Assembly (NCBI GenBank): GCA_045807125.1
Contig: JBJMHZ010000055.1
Span: forward strand, 124,001 to 188,000
From: JBJMHZ01 sp045807125
Lineage (GTDB): Bacteria > Actinomycetota > Actinomycetes > JAWWOL01
Reading direction: 5' to 3'
DNA length: 64,000 nt
The position numbers were made by a program, and so were the translations under genes. This document shows positions 42,889-51,179 of the stretch, in pieces; positions within the stretch are counted from its first letter, which is position 1; every line of letters starts with the position of its first letter. The notes under the pieces were generated by a model. It searched no databases, had not been told where the DNA came from, and worked only from the letters and a program-made list of their open reading frames with translations.

Positions 42889-44142
42889 GTGCCGACCCTC
42901 GACACCGCGCCCGACGCGCTCGCCCGCGCCGCGGCCGGGCTGGTGTCGCTCACCGTGGACCCGGTCCAGGCAGGGGCGATCGACCTGGTGGCCTCCGGCG
43001 CGATCGCCCCCGATGCCGAGGTGTCGATCCGCACCGGGGCGGCCGAGGCGGGAAAGCCGCCGGCGGCCGGGGAGCCGGTCGCGCTGCGCGACCTCGAGGG
43101 CGTGCTGCTCGCGGTGCTGCTGGTCGCGTCGGCGGAGCGCGAGGACGGCTCGCTCCGGCTGCGCGGCGCGCTGACCGCGGCGCGCCGTCCGGACCGGCCC
43201 GACTACCCCCAGCTCCGGCCCGCGGCGGCCGAGGTGCGCGACCGCCTGCGCGCGACCGGCGGCTCCGGCGAGGTGACCGCCCTGGTCGAGGAGCTGCCGC
43301 CGACGCCGGCCGGCTTCGCGGCCATGCTGGCGGCAGCCGGTGGCCGGCTGCTCGCCCTCGCGCTCGCGCCGGGAGCGCCGGACGACCCCGACCATCACGC
43401 GCGGGTGCGCGCCTGGCTGCGGGTCGCCGAGCCGTACGGCGATGCGGTCACGCTGGTGCTGGTGCCCGCGTCGCTCCCCGCCGATCCCGAGCTGACCGGG
43501 GAGCTGCGGGCACTGCTCGCGACCGCCTACGGCGCTGCCACGGTCGCCCCCAGCCCGACGCCCGACCCGGCAGCGGTCGCCCCCGCCGCGAGCGGCGGCG
43601 CCACCGTCCTGCTCACCGGCCTGTCCGGCTCGGGGAAGTCCACGATCGCCGGCCGGCTGCTCGTCCGGCTGATGGCGGCCGGGCGGTCGACGTCGATGCT
43701 CGACGGCGACGTCGTCCGCACCCACCTGTCGAAGGGGCTCGGCTTCTCCCGCGCCGACCGCGACACCAACGTGCGGCGCATCGGCTTCGTCGCTGCCGAG
43801 ATCACCAAGCACGGCGGCATCGCCATCGCGGCACCGATCGCGCCGTACGACGAGACCCGCCGCGCGATCCGCGCCATGGTCGAGCGCTACGGCGCCTTCG
43901 TGCTCGTGCACGTCGACACTCCGTTGGAGGTGTGCGAGGCCCGCGACCGCAAGGGCCTGTACGCCAAGGCGCGGGCAGGCGAGATCCCGGAGTTCACCGG
44001 GATCTCGGACCCGTACGAGGTGCCGCTCGACGCCGACCTGGTCGTCGACACGAGGACCGAGACCGCCGACGAGGCGGCCGACCGCATCCTCGGGCACCTG
44101 CGTGCGATCGGGGCCGTCCCCCCAGCGGGAGGTTCCCGGTGA
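42889..44142 (+). CDS. cysC: Adenylyl-sulfate kinase with sulfurylase-like N-terminal region
   Basis: 417 residues. The C-terminal 190 residues are a complete APS kinase: Walker A GLSGSGKST, MLDGDVVRTHLSKGLGFSRA, DRDTNVRRIGFVAAEI, VDTPLEVCEARDRKGLYAKA and the lid PEFTGISDPYE. It makes PAPS from APS. The N-terminal 230 residues contain PVALRDLEGVLLAVLLV, reminiscent of the PUA-like domain of ATP sulfurylase, but the sulfurylase active-site motifs (QxRNP, HxGH) are missing. GTG 42889 has GGAGGAG six bases upstream; an upstream ATG at 42850 has none. GTGA overlap with the permease. Confidence 0.9.
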   Translation: MPTLDTAPDALARAAAGLVSLTVDPVQAGAIDLVASGAIAPDAEVSIRTGAAEAGKPPAAGEPVALRDLEGVLLAVLLVASAEREDGSLRLRGALTAARRPDRPDYPQLRPAAAEVRDRLRATGGSGEVTALVEELPPTPAGFAAMLAAAGGRLLALALAPGAPDDPDHHARVRAWLRVAEPYGDAVTLVLVPASLPADPELTGELRALLATAYGAATVAPSPTPDPAAVAPAASGGATVLLTGLSGSGKSTIAGRLLVRLMAAGRSTSMLDGDVVRTHLSKGLGFSRADRDTNVRRIGFVAAEITKHGGIAIAAPIAPYDETRRAIRAMVERYGAFVLVHVDTPLEVCEARDRKGLYAKARAGEIPEFTGISDPYEVPLDADLVVDTRTETADEAADRILGHLRAIGAVPPAGGSR

Positions 44143-45932
44143 GCTGGGAGGCGTGGTTCACCCTCGCCGTCGTCCTCGTGACCCTCGCCCTGCTGGCGAC
44201 GGAGCGCTTCTCGGCGCCCATCACGATGATCGGCGCCGTCACCGTGCTGCTCGTGTCGGGCGTGATCGACACCAAGGCCGCGCTGGCCGGCTTCTCCAAC
44301 GAGGCACCGGTCACGATCGCGGCGCTGTACGTGGTGACCGGCGCGGCGCGGGCCACCGGGGCGCTCGACCTCATCGCCCACGCCGTGCTCGGGCGCGACG
44401 GCCCGGCACCGACCCAGCGCCGGGCCAGGCGCAAGGAGCTCGTCCGCCTGCTCGTGCCCTCGACGATGCTCTCCGCCTTCGTCTACAACACGCCGACGGT
44501 GGCACTGCTCGCCCCTGAGGCGGCCGGCTGGGCACGGCGCACCCAGCGGTCGCCGTCGTGGTACCTGATGGCGCTCAACGACGCGGTCGTGCTGGGCGGC
44601 CTGCTCACCGCGATCGGCACGACGACCAACGTCGTGGTCTCCGGGCTGATGACCAGCGCCGGCATGAAGGCCATGCGGATGTTCGAGATCACGCCGATCG
44701 GCCTGCCGATCGCGGTCGTCGGCGTGGGCCTCATCGTCCTGCTGGGGTCGCGGCTCGTCCCGACCCGCCGCTCGCCGGGCGAGCAAGTGAGCGACGACAT
44801 CCGCGACTTCGTCGTCGAGATGCGGGTACCGGTGGGCAGCCCGCTCGCCGGCCGTACGGTCGCCGAGGCAGGGCTGCGCAGCCTGCAGGGCGTCTACCTC
44901 GTGCAGATCGACGACGGCGACCAGGTCATCGCGCCGGTGTCGCCGGACAACGTGCTCTCGCCCGGCGCTCGCCTCACCTTCGCCGGCAACGTCAACCACG
45001 TGCTCGACCTGCAGCGCATGCCCGGTCTCGTCTCGGCCGAGCAGCCGCACATCGGCCTGGCGCGCGGCAGCGGCCACCGGTTCTACGAGGTGGTCGTCGC
45101 GCCGACCGCGCGGCTCGTCGGCAGCACCCTCGCCGAGATCGGCTTCCGGGCCCGCTTCGACGGCGGCGTGCTGGCGATCCACCGCGCCGGCAGCCGGGTG
45201 CCCGGCAAGCTCGGCCAGGTCCGGCTGCGCGCCGGTGACGTGCTGCTCATCGTCGCCGACCCGGGCTGGGGCGACCGCGCCCGCAGCCGCGGCGAGTTCA
45301 GCACGGTCAGCTCGCTGCAGGGCGCCTCCCTCCCGAGGCGCGACAAGGCATGGGTCGTCGGCGTCACGATGCTGGGCTTCGTCGTGGTGGCCGCAACCGG
45401 CCTCCTCGGCGTCCTGACCGCTGCGCTCGTCGCCGCCATCGTCGTCGTCGCCTCCGGCGTGCTGACGCCGGCGCAGGCGCGGGACTCCGTCGACGTCAAC
45501 GTCATCGTCGTGCTCGCGGCGAGCTTCGGGCTCGGCAACGCCATGGCCGACACCGGTCTCGCCGCCGAGATAGCGCACCAGCTCGTCCGGCTGTGCCAGT
45601 CGGCCGGCGACGTGGGCGTGCTGATCGGCGTGCTGGTGTCGACCGTGCTCATCACCCAGCTGGTGACCAACAACGCGGTCGCGGTGATCATGTTCCCCAT
45701 CGCGCTCGCGGCGGCGCACAACATCCACGCCGACCCGCGGACGTTCGCGATCGTGGTCGCCATCGGCGCGTCCACCTGCTTCATGACGCCGATCGCCTAC
45801 CAGACCAACCTGATCGTGCAGGGCATGGCGGGCTACCGCTTCGCCGACTTCCTGCCGCTCGGCACGGTCCTCGTCGTGGTGACGACGGTGCTCACGGCCG
45901 TCCTGGCGCCGATCGTCATCCCGCTGCACTGA
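44139..45932 (+). CDS. SLC13/DASS family permease with two TrkA-C domains, probable sulfate transporter
   Basis: 597 residues. About ten membrane segments in two halves surround a central cytoplasmic part (about 215-395). That part has two RCK_C/TrkA-C domains (FVVEMRVPVGSPLAGRTVAE, YEVVVAPTARLVGSTLAEIG). The DASS substrate motifs SNEAPVTIAALYVVT, NTPTVALLAPEAAGWARRT, GTTTNVVVSGL and TNNAVAVIMFPIALAAA are all present. The four-base overlap with cysC supports sulfate as substrate; that is inference from context. Confidence 0.9.
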   Translation: MSWEAWFTLAVVLVTLALLATERFSAPITMIGAVTVLLVSGVIDTKAALAGFSNEAPVTIAALYVVTGAARATGALDLIAHAVLGRDGPAPTQRRARRKELVRLLVPSTMLSAFVYNTPTVALLAPEAAGWARRTQRSPSWYLMALNDAVVLGGLLTAIGTTTNVVVSGLMTSAGMKAMRMFEITPIGLPIAVVGVGLIVLLGSRLVPTRRSPGEQVSDDIRDFVVEMRVPVGSPLAGRTVAEAGLRSLQGVYLVQIDDGDQVIAPVSPDNVLSPGARLTFAGNVNHVLDLQRMPGLVSAEQPHIGLARGSGHRFYEVVVAPTARLVGSTLAEIGFRARFDGGVLAIHRAGSRVPGKLGQVRLRAGDVLLIVADPGWGDRARSRGEFSTVSSLQGASLPRRDKAWVVGVTMLGFVVVAATGLLGVLTAALVAAIVVVASGVLTPAQARDSVDVNVIVVLAASFGLGNAMADTGLAAEIAHQLVRLCQSAGDVGVLIGVLVSTVLITQLVTNNAVAVIMFPIALAAAHNIHADPRTFAIVVAIGASTCFMTPIAYQTNLIVQGMAGYRFADFLPLGTVLVVVTTVLTAVLAPIVIPLH

Positions 45933-45953
45933 CCGCGCCGCGGCCCACGCCTA

Positions 45954-46898
45954 TCACCAGGGCAGCCAGGGCTGCACGTCCACCAGGCCGGCTGGCTGGC
46001 GGCTGACGACTCGGCGCAGCCGGGCGCTGTCGTGGACGACCTTGACCTGGACGACCGGCTGGCCGTCGGGACGCACCGAGGATCCGGCCTCGTAGATGCC
46101 GTACGGGCCAGGCCACCGAGCCATCAGCCCCTGCATGGCGTGCGTGGTCGACTGGAACTGCGCGCGGGTGTAGCGGGAGGCCACGACGCACAGCGTCCGT
46201 GCGTAGGCGCCGAGATCCCGCTCGGTCTGCGCCACGTCGGTGGTGGCGACGATCACGACCGTGACACCGGGCTCCGGCCGCGCCTGCGAGATCGCGACCA
46301 CCCAGCTGGGATTCGTGGCGTCGTAGTCGTAGACGGCCTGCGAGGTGGCGCTGGCATCGTCGTGGGTCCTGGCCCACCCGCCCGGCGGCGGGTCGCACGG
46401 CGGGTCGGCCCACTCTGGCCCGGTCCGAGTGGGGACGAGCTCGATGGTCCGCACCCGCACGGTCCTTCCGTCGTAGCGGCCCACCACCCGTACCTCCGCC
46501 GGACCGGCAGGAAGCCGGAACGACGCCGGCACGTGGCCGAGCGCGACCTCGCCCAAGCAGTCGACGTGGCGGCCGCCGCGGCCGGAGCCCACCGCGAGGA
46601 ACGGTGCCGGCAGGCACAGGGCGAGGTGATCCGACCGGTGCACCAGTGCGCCGTCGACGGTGATGGTGCGCCCGCGGCCACCCAGGCCGGCGAGGCCCCC
46701 GAGCGCGCCGCTCCAGGGGGTGACGAGAGCCACGGCCGCCGCAATGGCCGCCGACGAGAGCAAGGCTGTCAGCGCTGCCGTCCGCCGTTGCCGGTGGCGC
46801 CGCCGCACGCCCCCGGCGAGGTCGCGCAGGGCCGGCGCGTCGTCGAGCATTCCACCGGCGAGGCCGTTGCGCAGCAGCGTCTCGAGGTCATCGCTCAT
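45954..46898 (-). CDS. Membrane protein, probable anti-sigma partner of the SigE-type factor
   Basis: 314 residues. A cytoplasmic N-terminus of about 40 residues (SDDLETLLRNGLAGGMLDDA) precedes one membrane segment (about 42-60). The extracytoplasmic part has four cysteines (LCLPAPF, VDCLGEV, PPCDPPP, TLCVVAS) that may form disulfides. No zinc-binding HXXXCXXC motif is present, so any anti-sigma mechanism would be of the non-zinc type. The start overlaps the end of the sigma gene by 11 bases, which is the main evidence for the pairing. Confidence 0.65.
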   Translation of the reverse strand: MSDDLETLLRNGLAGGMLDDAPALRDLAGGVRRRHRQRRTAALTALLSSAAIAAAVALVTPWSGALGGLAGLGGRGRTITVDGALVHRSDHLALCLPAPFLAVGSGRGGRHVDCLGEVALGHVPASFRLPAGPAEVRVVGRYDGRTVRVRTIELVPTRTGPEWADPPCDPPPGGWARTHDDASATSQAVYDYDATNPSWVVAISQARPEPGVTVVIVATTDVAQTERDLGAYARTLCVVASRYTRAQFQSTTHAMQGLMARWPGPYGIYEAGSSVRPDGQPVVQVKVVHDSARLRRVVSRQPAGLVDVQPWLPW

Positions 46899-47376
46899 GA
46901 GTCGCTCCTGGGGTGGGGAGGTCGCTGTCGCGCACGGCCCGCAACCGCGCCAGCGCACGGAACGCCTGCGTGCGCACCGTGCTCTCGGTCACGCCCAGCT
47001 CGAGGGCGATGGTCGCATCGCTGAGGTCGAGCATGTAGCGCATGACGAGGACCGCGCGCTGGCGCGGCGCGAGCATGCCCAGCAGCCGCAGCACCTCGTC
47101 GCGGTCGTCGACGCCATGCGGGTCAGCCGCCACGGTCTCGGGCAGCTGCGCAGCGGCGTGCTCGCGCCTCGGCCGGCGGCCCGCGTACGTCCTGACCAGG
47201 ACCCGCCGGACGTACGCGTCGGGCTGGTCGATGCGATCCCAGCGGCGGTAGCACTTCAGCAGCGCCGTCTGCAGCAGGTCCTCGGCGTCCGGGACGTTGC
47301 CGGTGAGGGCGTACGCCACCCGCAGCATCGCCTTGCCGCGCGCTGCGCAGTACTCGTCGAAACCGGCCGGTGCCAC
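46888..47376 (-). CDS. SigE-family ECF RNA polymerase sigma factor
   Basis: 162 residues from GTG 47376 (GGAGGG five bases upstream). Region 2 is FDEYCAARGKAMLRVAYALT and GNVPDAEDLLQTALLKCYRR; region 4 is LLGMLAPRQRAVLVMRYMLD then SDATIALELGVTESTVRTQA. This is the SigE/TIGR02983 type abundant in actinobacteria. It is coupled to the membrane protein downstream, which is the likely regulator. Confidence 0.93.
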   Translation of the reverse strand: MAPAGFDEYCAARGKAMLRVAYALTGNVPDAEDLLQTALLKCYRRWDRIDQPDAYVRRVLVRTYAGRRPRREHAAAQLPETVAADPHGVDDRDEVLRLLGMLAPRQRAVLVMRYMLDLSDATIALELGVTESTVRTQAFRALARLRAVRDSDLPTPGATHER

Positions 47377-47463
47377 GGAGCCCTCCTGCTGACTAGGAGC
47401 GTGCCAGCTCGCGAGCCGTTGCACCGGCGCCTCGAACGGTTCGAGCGCGAACGACCGTCCCGG

Positions 47464-48042
47464 TCAGTCGAACCGGTTCTGGAAGCAGCGCGTCGCCAGG
47501 CCGCTGTCGCGCAGCACGCCGAGCTCGACCGCCCTGGGAAACCATGAGCCGTCGTCATAGAGCAGGCGGCAGAAGAAGAAGGTGCCCGGCACGGCGATCT
47601 CGCGCTCCATCGCCCGGTAGGCCTTTCCCTCCTCGGACCATCCTCTGTTCAGGGCCCGGTCCTGCGGAAACAGGTTGACGTGCAGCACGCCGCCCCCGGA
47701 GTGCGGCACCAGGTGCCCCTTGTCCACCGGGCGCCCGGCGCGAGGGGCCGGGCGGGGATGGCCCCGTTGGTAGGCGGCATCACGCAGTGCTGCCGCGGCC
47801 ACGGACTCGCCCACGACGGCAACGGCCCGGTCCTCCTGCAGTAGTTCCCGCGACGACGCGTAGTCGAAGAGGTACGTGACCGTCTCGATCGGTATCTCAT
47901 GCAGCGCCGCGCCGGCCACGCTCTCGCCGTACGCGCCGGCCCAGGCGTCGATCAGGGCGGCGGACAGCCGCCTGCGGTCGACGGTTCCGTCCCGGTCCCT
48001 GCAGCCGTCCAGGATCGCCGGATAGGGAAGGGCTCGAGCCAT
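47464..48042 (-). CDS. DNA/RNA non-specific endonuclease-like protein
   Basis: 192 residues, no signal or membrane segment. The segment RPVDKGHLVPHSGGGVLHVN then LFPQDRALNRGWSEEG resembles the NUC1/EndA nuclease signature (DRGHxxP followed by N and a QxxxxNxxxW helix), with His as base and a later Asn as Mg ligand. The first 100 residues (ALIDAWAGAYGESVAGAALH, LLQEDRAVAVVGES) match nothing I know. This is the layout of a toxin-like nuclease with a separate targeting part, but no immunity gene is evident. It could also act inside the cell in repair or defence. Confidence 0.55.
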   Translation of the reverse strand: MARALPYPAILDGCRDRDGTVDRRRLSAALIDAWAGAYGESVAGAALHEIPIETVTYLFDYASSRELLQEDRAVAVVGESVAAAALRDAAYQRGHPRPAPRAGRPVDKGHLVPHSGGGVLHVNLFPQDRALNRGWSEEGKAYRAMEREIAVPGTFFFCRLLYDDGSWFPRAVELGVLRDSGLATRCFQNRFD

Positions 48043-48055
48043 GCCTGGTCCTCGC

Positions 48056-49045
48056 TCAGGCGTCGGTGAGGCGCTCCGCGCCGTACGGCGAGCCCTCGAC
48101 GAAGACGTGCTCGGCGTACCAGTCCCACGTGCCGGCGAGCCCGTCGCGCAGGGCGACGGTGGGCTCGAAGCCGAGCAGCTTGGCCGCGAGGTCGTAGCGC
48201 GCGAAGTTGCGGTCGACCTCGCCGGGCCGCGCCGGCCGGCGGTCGATCGGGTGCCCGGGCCGGCCGGCCACGTCGGCGCATAGCGCGGCCAGCTCGTTGA
48301 CGGTCGTCTCGACGCCGGTCGCCACGTGCATGACCGACCCGCCCGGCACGTCGGCGGTGAGCGCCAGCATCAGCGCCGCGCAGATGTCGTCGACGTGCAT
48401 GAAGTCGCGCGACGCGGTGCCGGTGCCGAACACGGTCAGCGGCTCGCCGGCGTGCAGCGCGCGGAAGAACGCCGTCACCGCGCCCTTCTTGTGCCCGCTG
48501 TAGGGCCCGTAGACGTTGGCGAAGCGCAGCGCCACCGTGCGCAGTCCGTACGACTTCGCGAACGCGTGGCAGTACGCCTCCGCTGCCGCCTTGCTGGCTC
48601 CGTACGGCGACAGCGGGCGCGGCACCGACTCCTCGCTCACCGGGGGGGCGGCGTCGCCGATGAGCGCACCGCCGGTGGACGAGAAGACCAGCCGCTCGAC
48701 GCCGGTGCGCCTGGCCGCGTCGAGCACCGACAGCGTGCCGCGGACGTTGCTCTCGAAGTTGCCCCAGGGGTCGCTGACCGACTCGACGACCGACCCGGCC
48801 GCTGCGAGGTGCACGACGTCGCGCACGCCGGTCATCGCCGCGGCGACCGCATCGCCGTCGAGGATGTCGCCCTCGACGAGCTCAGCGCCGGTGCCGTCGA
48901 GATAATCGGTGCGGCCGTTGACCAGGCTGTCGAGGACGCGCACGGAACGGCCCGACCGCCCCAGGTGGCGGACCAGGTTGGCGCCCACGAAACCGGCCCC
49001 GCCCGTGACGAGCACGGGGCGGTCGTGGTCGGTTGGCTGCGCCAT
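48056..49045 (-). CDS. NAD-dependent epimerase, UDP-glucose 4-epimerase type
   Basis: 329 residues, extended SDR. TGGAGFVGANLV binds NAD; catalytic Ser/Thr in VFSSTGGALIG and YGASK near 148 complete the triad. RFANVYGPYSGHKKGAV and ASRDFMHVDDICAA are typical of the galE/wbpP group that works on UDP-sugars. It forms the lower end of a nucleotide-sugar and sulfate-activation block (48056-56065). ATG 49045 follows GGAGG. Confidence 0.88.
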   Translation of the reverse strand: MAQPTDHDRPVLVTGGAGFVGANLVRHLGRSGRSVRVLDSLVNGRTDYLDGTGAELVEGDILDGDAVAAAMTGVRDVVHLAAAGSVVESVSDPWGNFESNVRGTLSVLDAARRTGVERLVFSSTGGALIGDAAPPVSEESVPRPLSPYGASKAAAEAYCHAFAKSYGLRTVALRFANVYGPYSGHKKGAVTAFFRALHAGEPLTVFGTGTASRDFMHVDDICAALMLALTADVPGGSVMHVATGVETTVNELAALCADVAGRPGHPIDRRPARPGEVDRNFARYDLAAKLLGFEPTVALRDGLAGTWDWYAEHVFVEGSPYGAERLTDA

Positions 49046-49107
49046 CGGGAACCTCCGGGGGGTGAGGGGTCAGGCCGCGAAGGATCGTACCGAGGGTCGG
49101 CGGCGGC

Positions 49108-49845
49108 TCAGCGCGGCAGCCGGGCGAGGACGTCGCTCGCCAGGTCGGGGCGGCAGACCACCAGGTCGGGCAGCAGCGGGTCGGGCTGGTTGTAGCGCAG
49201 GGGCGAGCCGTCGAGCCGCGAGCAGTGCAGCCCGGCCGCCGACGCGACGGCCACCGGAGCCGCCGAGTCCCACTCGTACTGGCCACCCGCGTGGACGTAG
49301 ACGTCGGCGTCGCCCATCACCACGGCGGCGATCTTGGCACCGGCCGAGCCCATCGGCAGCAGCTCGCCGCCGAGGTCGCCGGCCAGCGCGGTCACCCAGT
49401 CGGGCGCCCTGGTGCGGCTCACGACCACCCGGGGCGTCGGGCCAGGCGAAGGCCGCTCCGCCGGCGGCGACCCGGTGGCGAGCACGCTCCCTGCTGCGGG
49501 CAGCGCGACCGCACCGGCCGCCAGCTCCCCGTCCTGCCACAGCGCGACGTGCACTGCCCAGTCGGTACGGCCCTCCTCGCCGTACTCGCGCGTGCCGTCC
49601 AGCGGGTCGACGATCCAGACCCGTTCGGCGTCGAGCCGCGACGGGTCGTCCTTGCCCTCCTCGGACAGCACGGCATCGCCCGGCCGGTACCGGGCGAGCA
49701 GCTCGACGAGCAGCTCGTGCGAGCGGCGGTCGCCCTCGGCCCGCAGCATGCGCGGGTCGTCGAAGCCGAGCTCGGCGCGCAGCGCCACCAGGAGGTCGCC
49801 GGCCGCGGACGCGAGCTCGGCGGCCAGCTGATGGTCGTCGGTCAC
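49108..49845 (-). CDS. cysQ: 3'(2'),5'-bisphosphate nucleotidase / inositol monophosphatase family
   Basis: 245 residues. It removes the 3'-phosphate of PAP/PAPS, recycling the product of sulfation. Metal motifs are VLSEEGKDD, WIVDPLDGTREY and YEWDSAAPVAVA, all complete. GTG 49845 overlaps the stop of cysN (GTGA). The tight coupling to cysN supports cysQ over a general inositol phosphatase. Confidence 0.9.
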   Translation of the reverse strand: MTDDHQLAAELASAAGDLLVALRAELGFDDPRMLRAEGDRRSHELLVELLARYRPGDAVLSEEGKDDPSRLDAERVWIVDPLDGTREYGEEGRTDWAVHVALWQDGELAAGAVALPAAGSVLATGSPPAERPSPGPTPRVVVSRTRAPDWVTALAGDLGGELLPMGSAGAKIAAVVMGDADVYVHAGGQYEWDSAAPVAVASAAGLHCSRLDGSPLRYNQPDPLLPDLVVCRPDLASDVLARLPR

Positions 49846-51092
49846 CGCTGCTCCATGATCATCCCGGCGCCGACGGTGTTGTTGGTCGCCTCGTCGACGA
49901 GGATGAAGCTGCCGGTGGTGCGGTTGCGCCGGTAGTCGTCGGCGTAGAGCGGCTGCGTGGTGCGCAGCCGGAGCCGGCCGATGTCGTTCAGCCCGAGATC
50001 CGCCGCCGACTCGTCCCTGTGCAGGGTGTTGACGTCGACCCGGTAGACGACGTCCTTCACCATCGCCCGCGCCCAGCGGGTGGTGTGCTTGATCGCGTAC
50101 TTGGCGCCGACCTGGAGCGGCTTGTCGACCATCCAGCACACCATCGCGTCGATGTCCTGCGTGGGCGTGGGCTGGTTGGACGGGCGGCAGATCATGTCGC
50201 CGCGGGAGATGTCGAGGTCGTCGGCGAGCCGGACGGTGACCGACATCGGCGCGAACGCCTCCTTGACCGGCCCCTCGTACGAGTCGATCGCCTCGATGCG
50301 GCTGGTGAAACCACTCGGTTGCACGATGACGTCATCGCCGGGCTTGAGGACGCCCCCGGCCACCTGACCGGCATAGCCGCGGTAGTCGTGCAGCGCATCG
50401 GACATCGGGCGGATGACGTACTGCACGGGGAAGCGCACGTCGATGAGGTTGCGGTCGCTCGCGATGTAGACCCTCTCGAGGTGGTGCAGCAGGGAGGGGC
50501 CGTCGTACCACGGCATCTTCTCGGACCGCTCGACCACGTTGTCGCCGCGCAGGGCCGAGATCGGGATGAACGAGAGGTCGTGCACGTCGAGCTTCGCGGC
50601 GAACGTCGTGAACTCGGCCTTGATGCGCTCGAAGACCTCCTCGTCGTAGTCGACGAGGTCCATCTTGTTGACGCACAGCACGAGGTGGGGCACGCGCAGC
50701 AGCGTCGCGATGAACGCGTGCCGGCGGCTCTGCTCGACGATGCCGTTGCGGGCGTCGACGAGGATGAGCGCGAGATTGGCCGTCGAGGCGCCGGTCACCA
50801 TGTTGCGGGTGTACTGGATGTGGCCCGGGGTGTCGGCGATGATGAACTTCCGCTTCGGCGTCGCGAAGTAGCGGTAGGCGACGTCGATCGTGATGCCCTG
50901 CTCGCGCTCGGCGCGCAGGCCGTCCGTCAGCAGCGCGAGGTTGGTGTAGTCCATGCCGCGCCGGCGACTGCTCTCCTCGACGGCGGCGAGCTGGTCCTCG
51001 AAGATCGTCTTGCTGTCGAAGAGCAACCGCCCGATGAGCGTCGACTTGCCGTCGTCGACCGATCCGGCCGTCGCGAAGCGCAGCAGTTCCAC
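49842..51092 (-). CDS. cysN: Sulfate adenylyltransferase GTPase subunit
   Basis: 416 residues. The regulatory GTPase of ATP sulfurylase drives APS formation with CysD. GTPase motifs are GSVDDGKST, REQGITIDVAYRYF, DTPGHIQYTRNM and CVNKMDLVD. Beta-barrel domains follow from about residue 220 (GYAGQVAGGVLKPGDDVIVQ). There is no fused APS kinase, which is encoded separately at 42889. GTG 51092 has GGGAGGGG upstream; an earlier GTG at 51131 is possible. Its partner cysD lies 3 kb away, behind unrelated genes. Confidence 0.95.
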   Translation of the reverse strand: MELLRFATAGSVDDGKSTLIGRLLFDSKTIFEDQLAAVEESSRRRGMDYTNLALLTDGLRAEREQGITIDVAYRYFATPKRKFIIADTPGHIQYTRNMVTGASTANLALILVDARNGIVEQSRRHAFIATLLRVPHLVLCVNKMDLVDYDEEVFERIKAEFTTFAAKLDVHDLSFIPISALRGDNVVERSEKMPWYDGPSLLHHLERVYIASDRNLIDVRFPVQYVIRPMSDALHDYRGYAGQVAGGVLKPGDDVIVQPSGFTSRIEAIDSYEGPVKEAFAPMSVTVRLADDLDISRGDMICRPSNQPTPTQDIDAMVCWMVDKPLQVGAKYAIKHTTRWARAMVKDVVYRVDVNTLHRDESAADLGLNDIGRLRLRTTQPLYADDYRRNRTTGSFILVDEATNNTVGAGMIMEQR

Positions 51093-51179
51093 CTTCTGGC
51101 TCCCCTCCCGTCGCTCTGCACCGACCACCAAGGATATCCGGCCTAGTCGACGGGCCGTGATCGCCCGTCCGCGGCCGGG

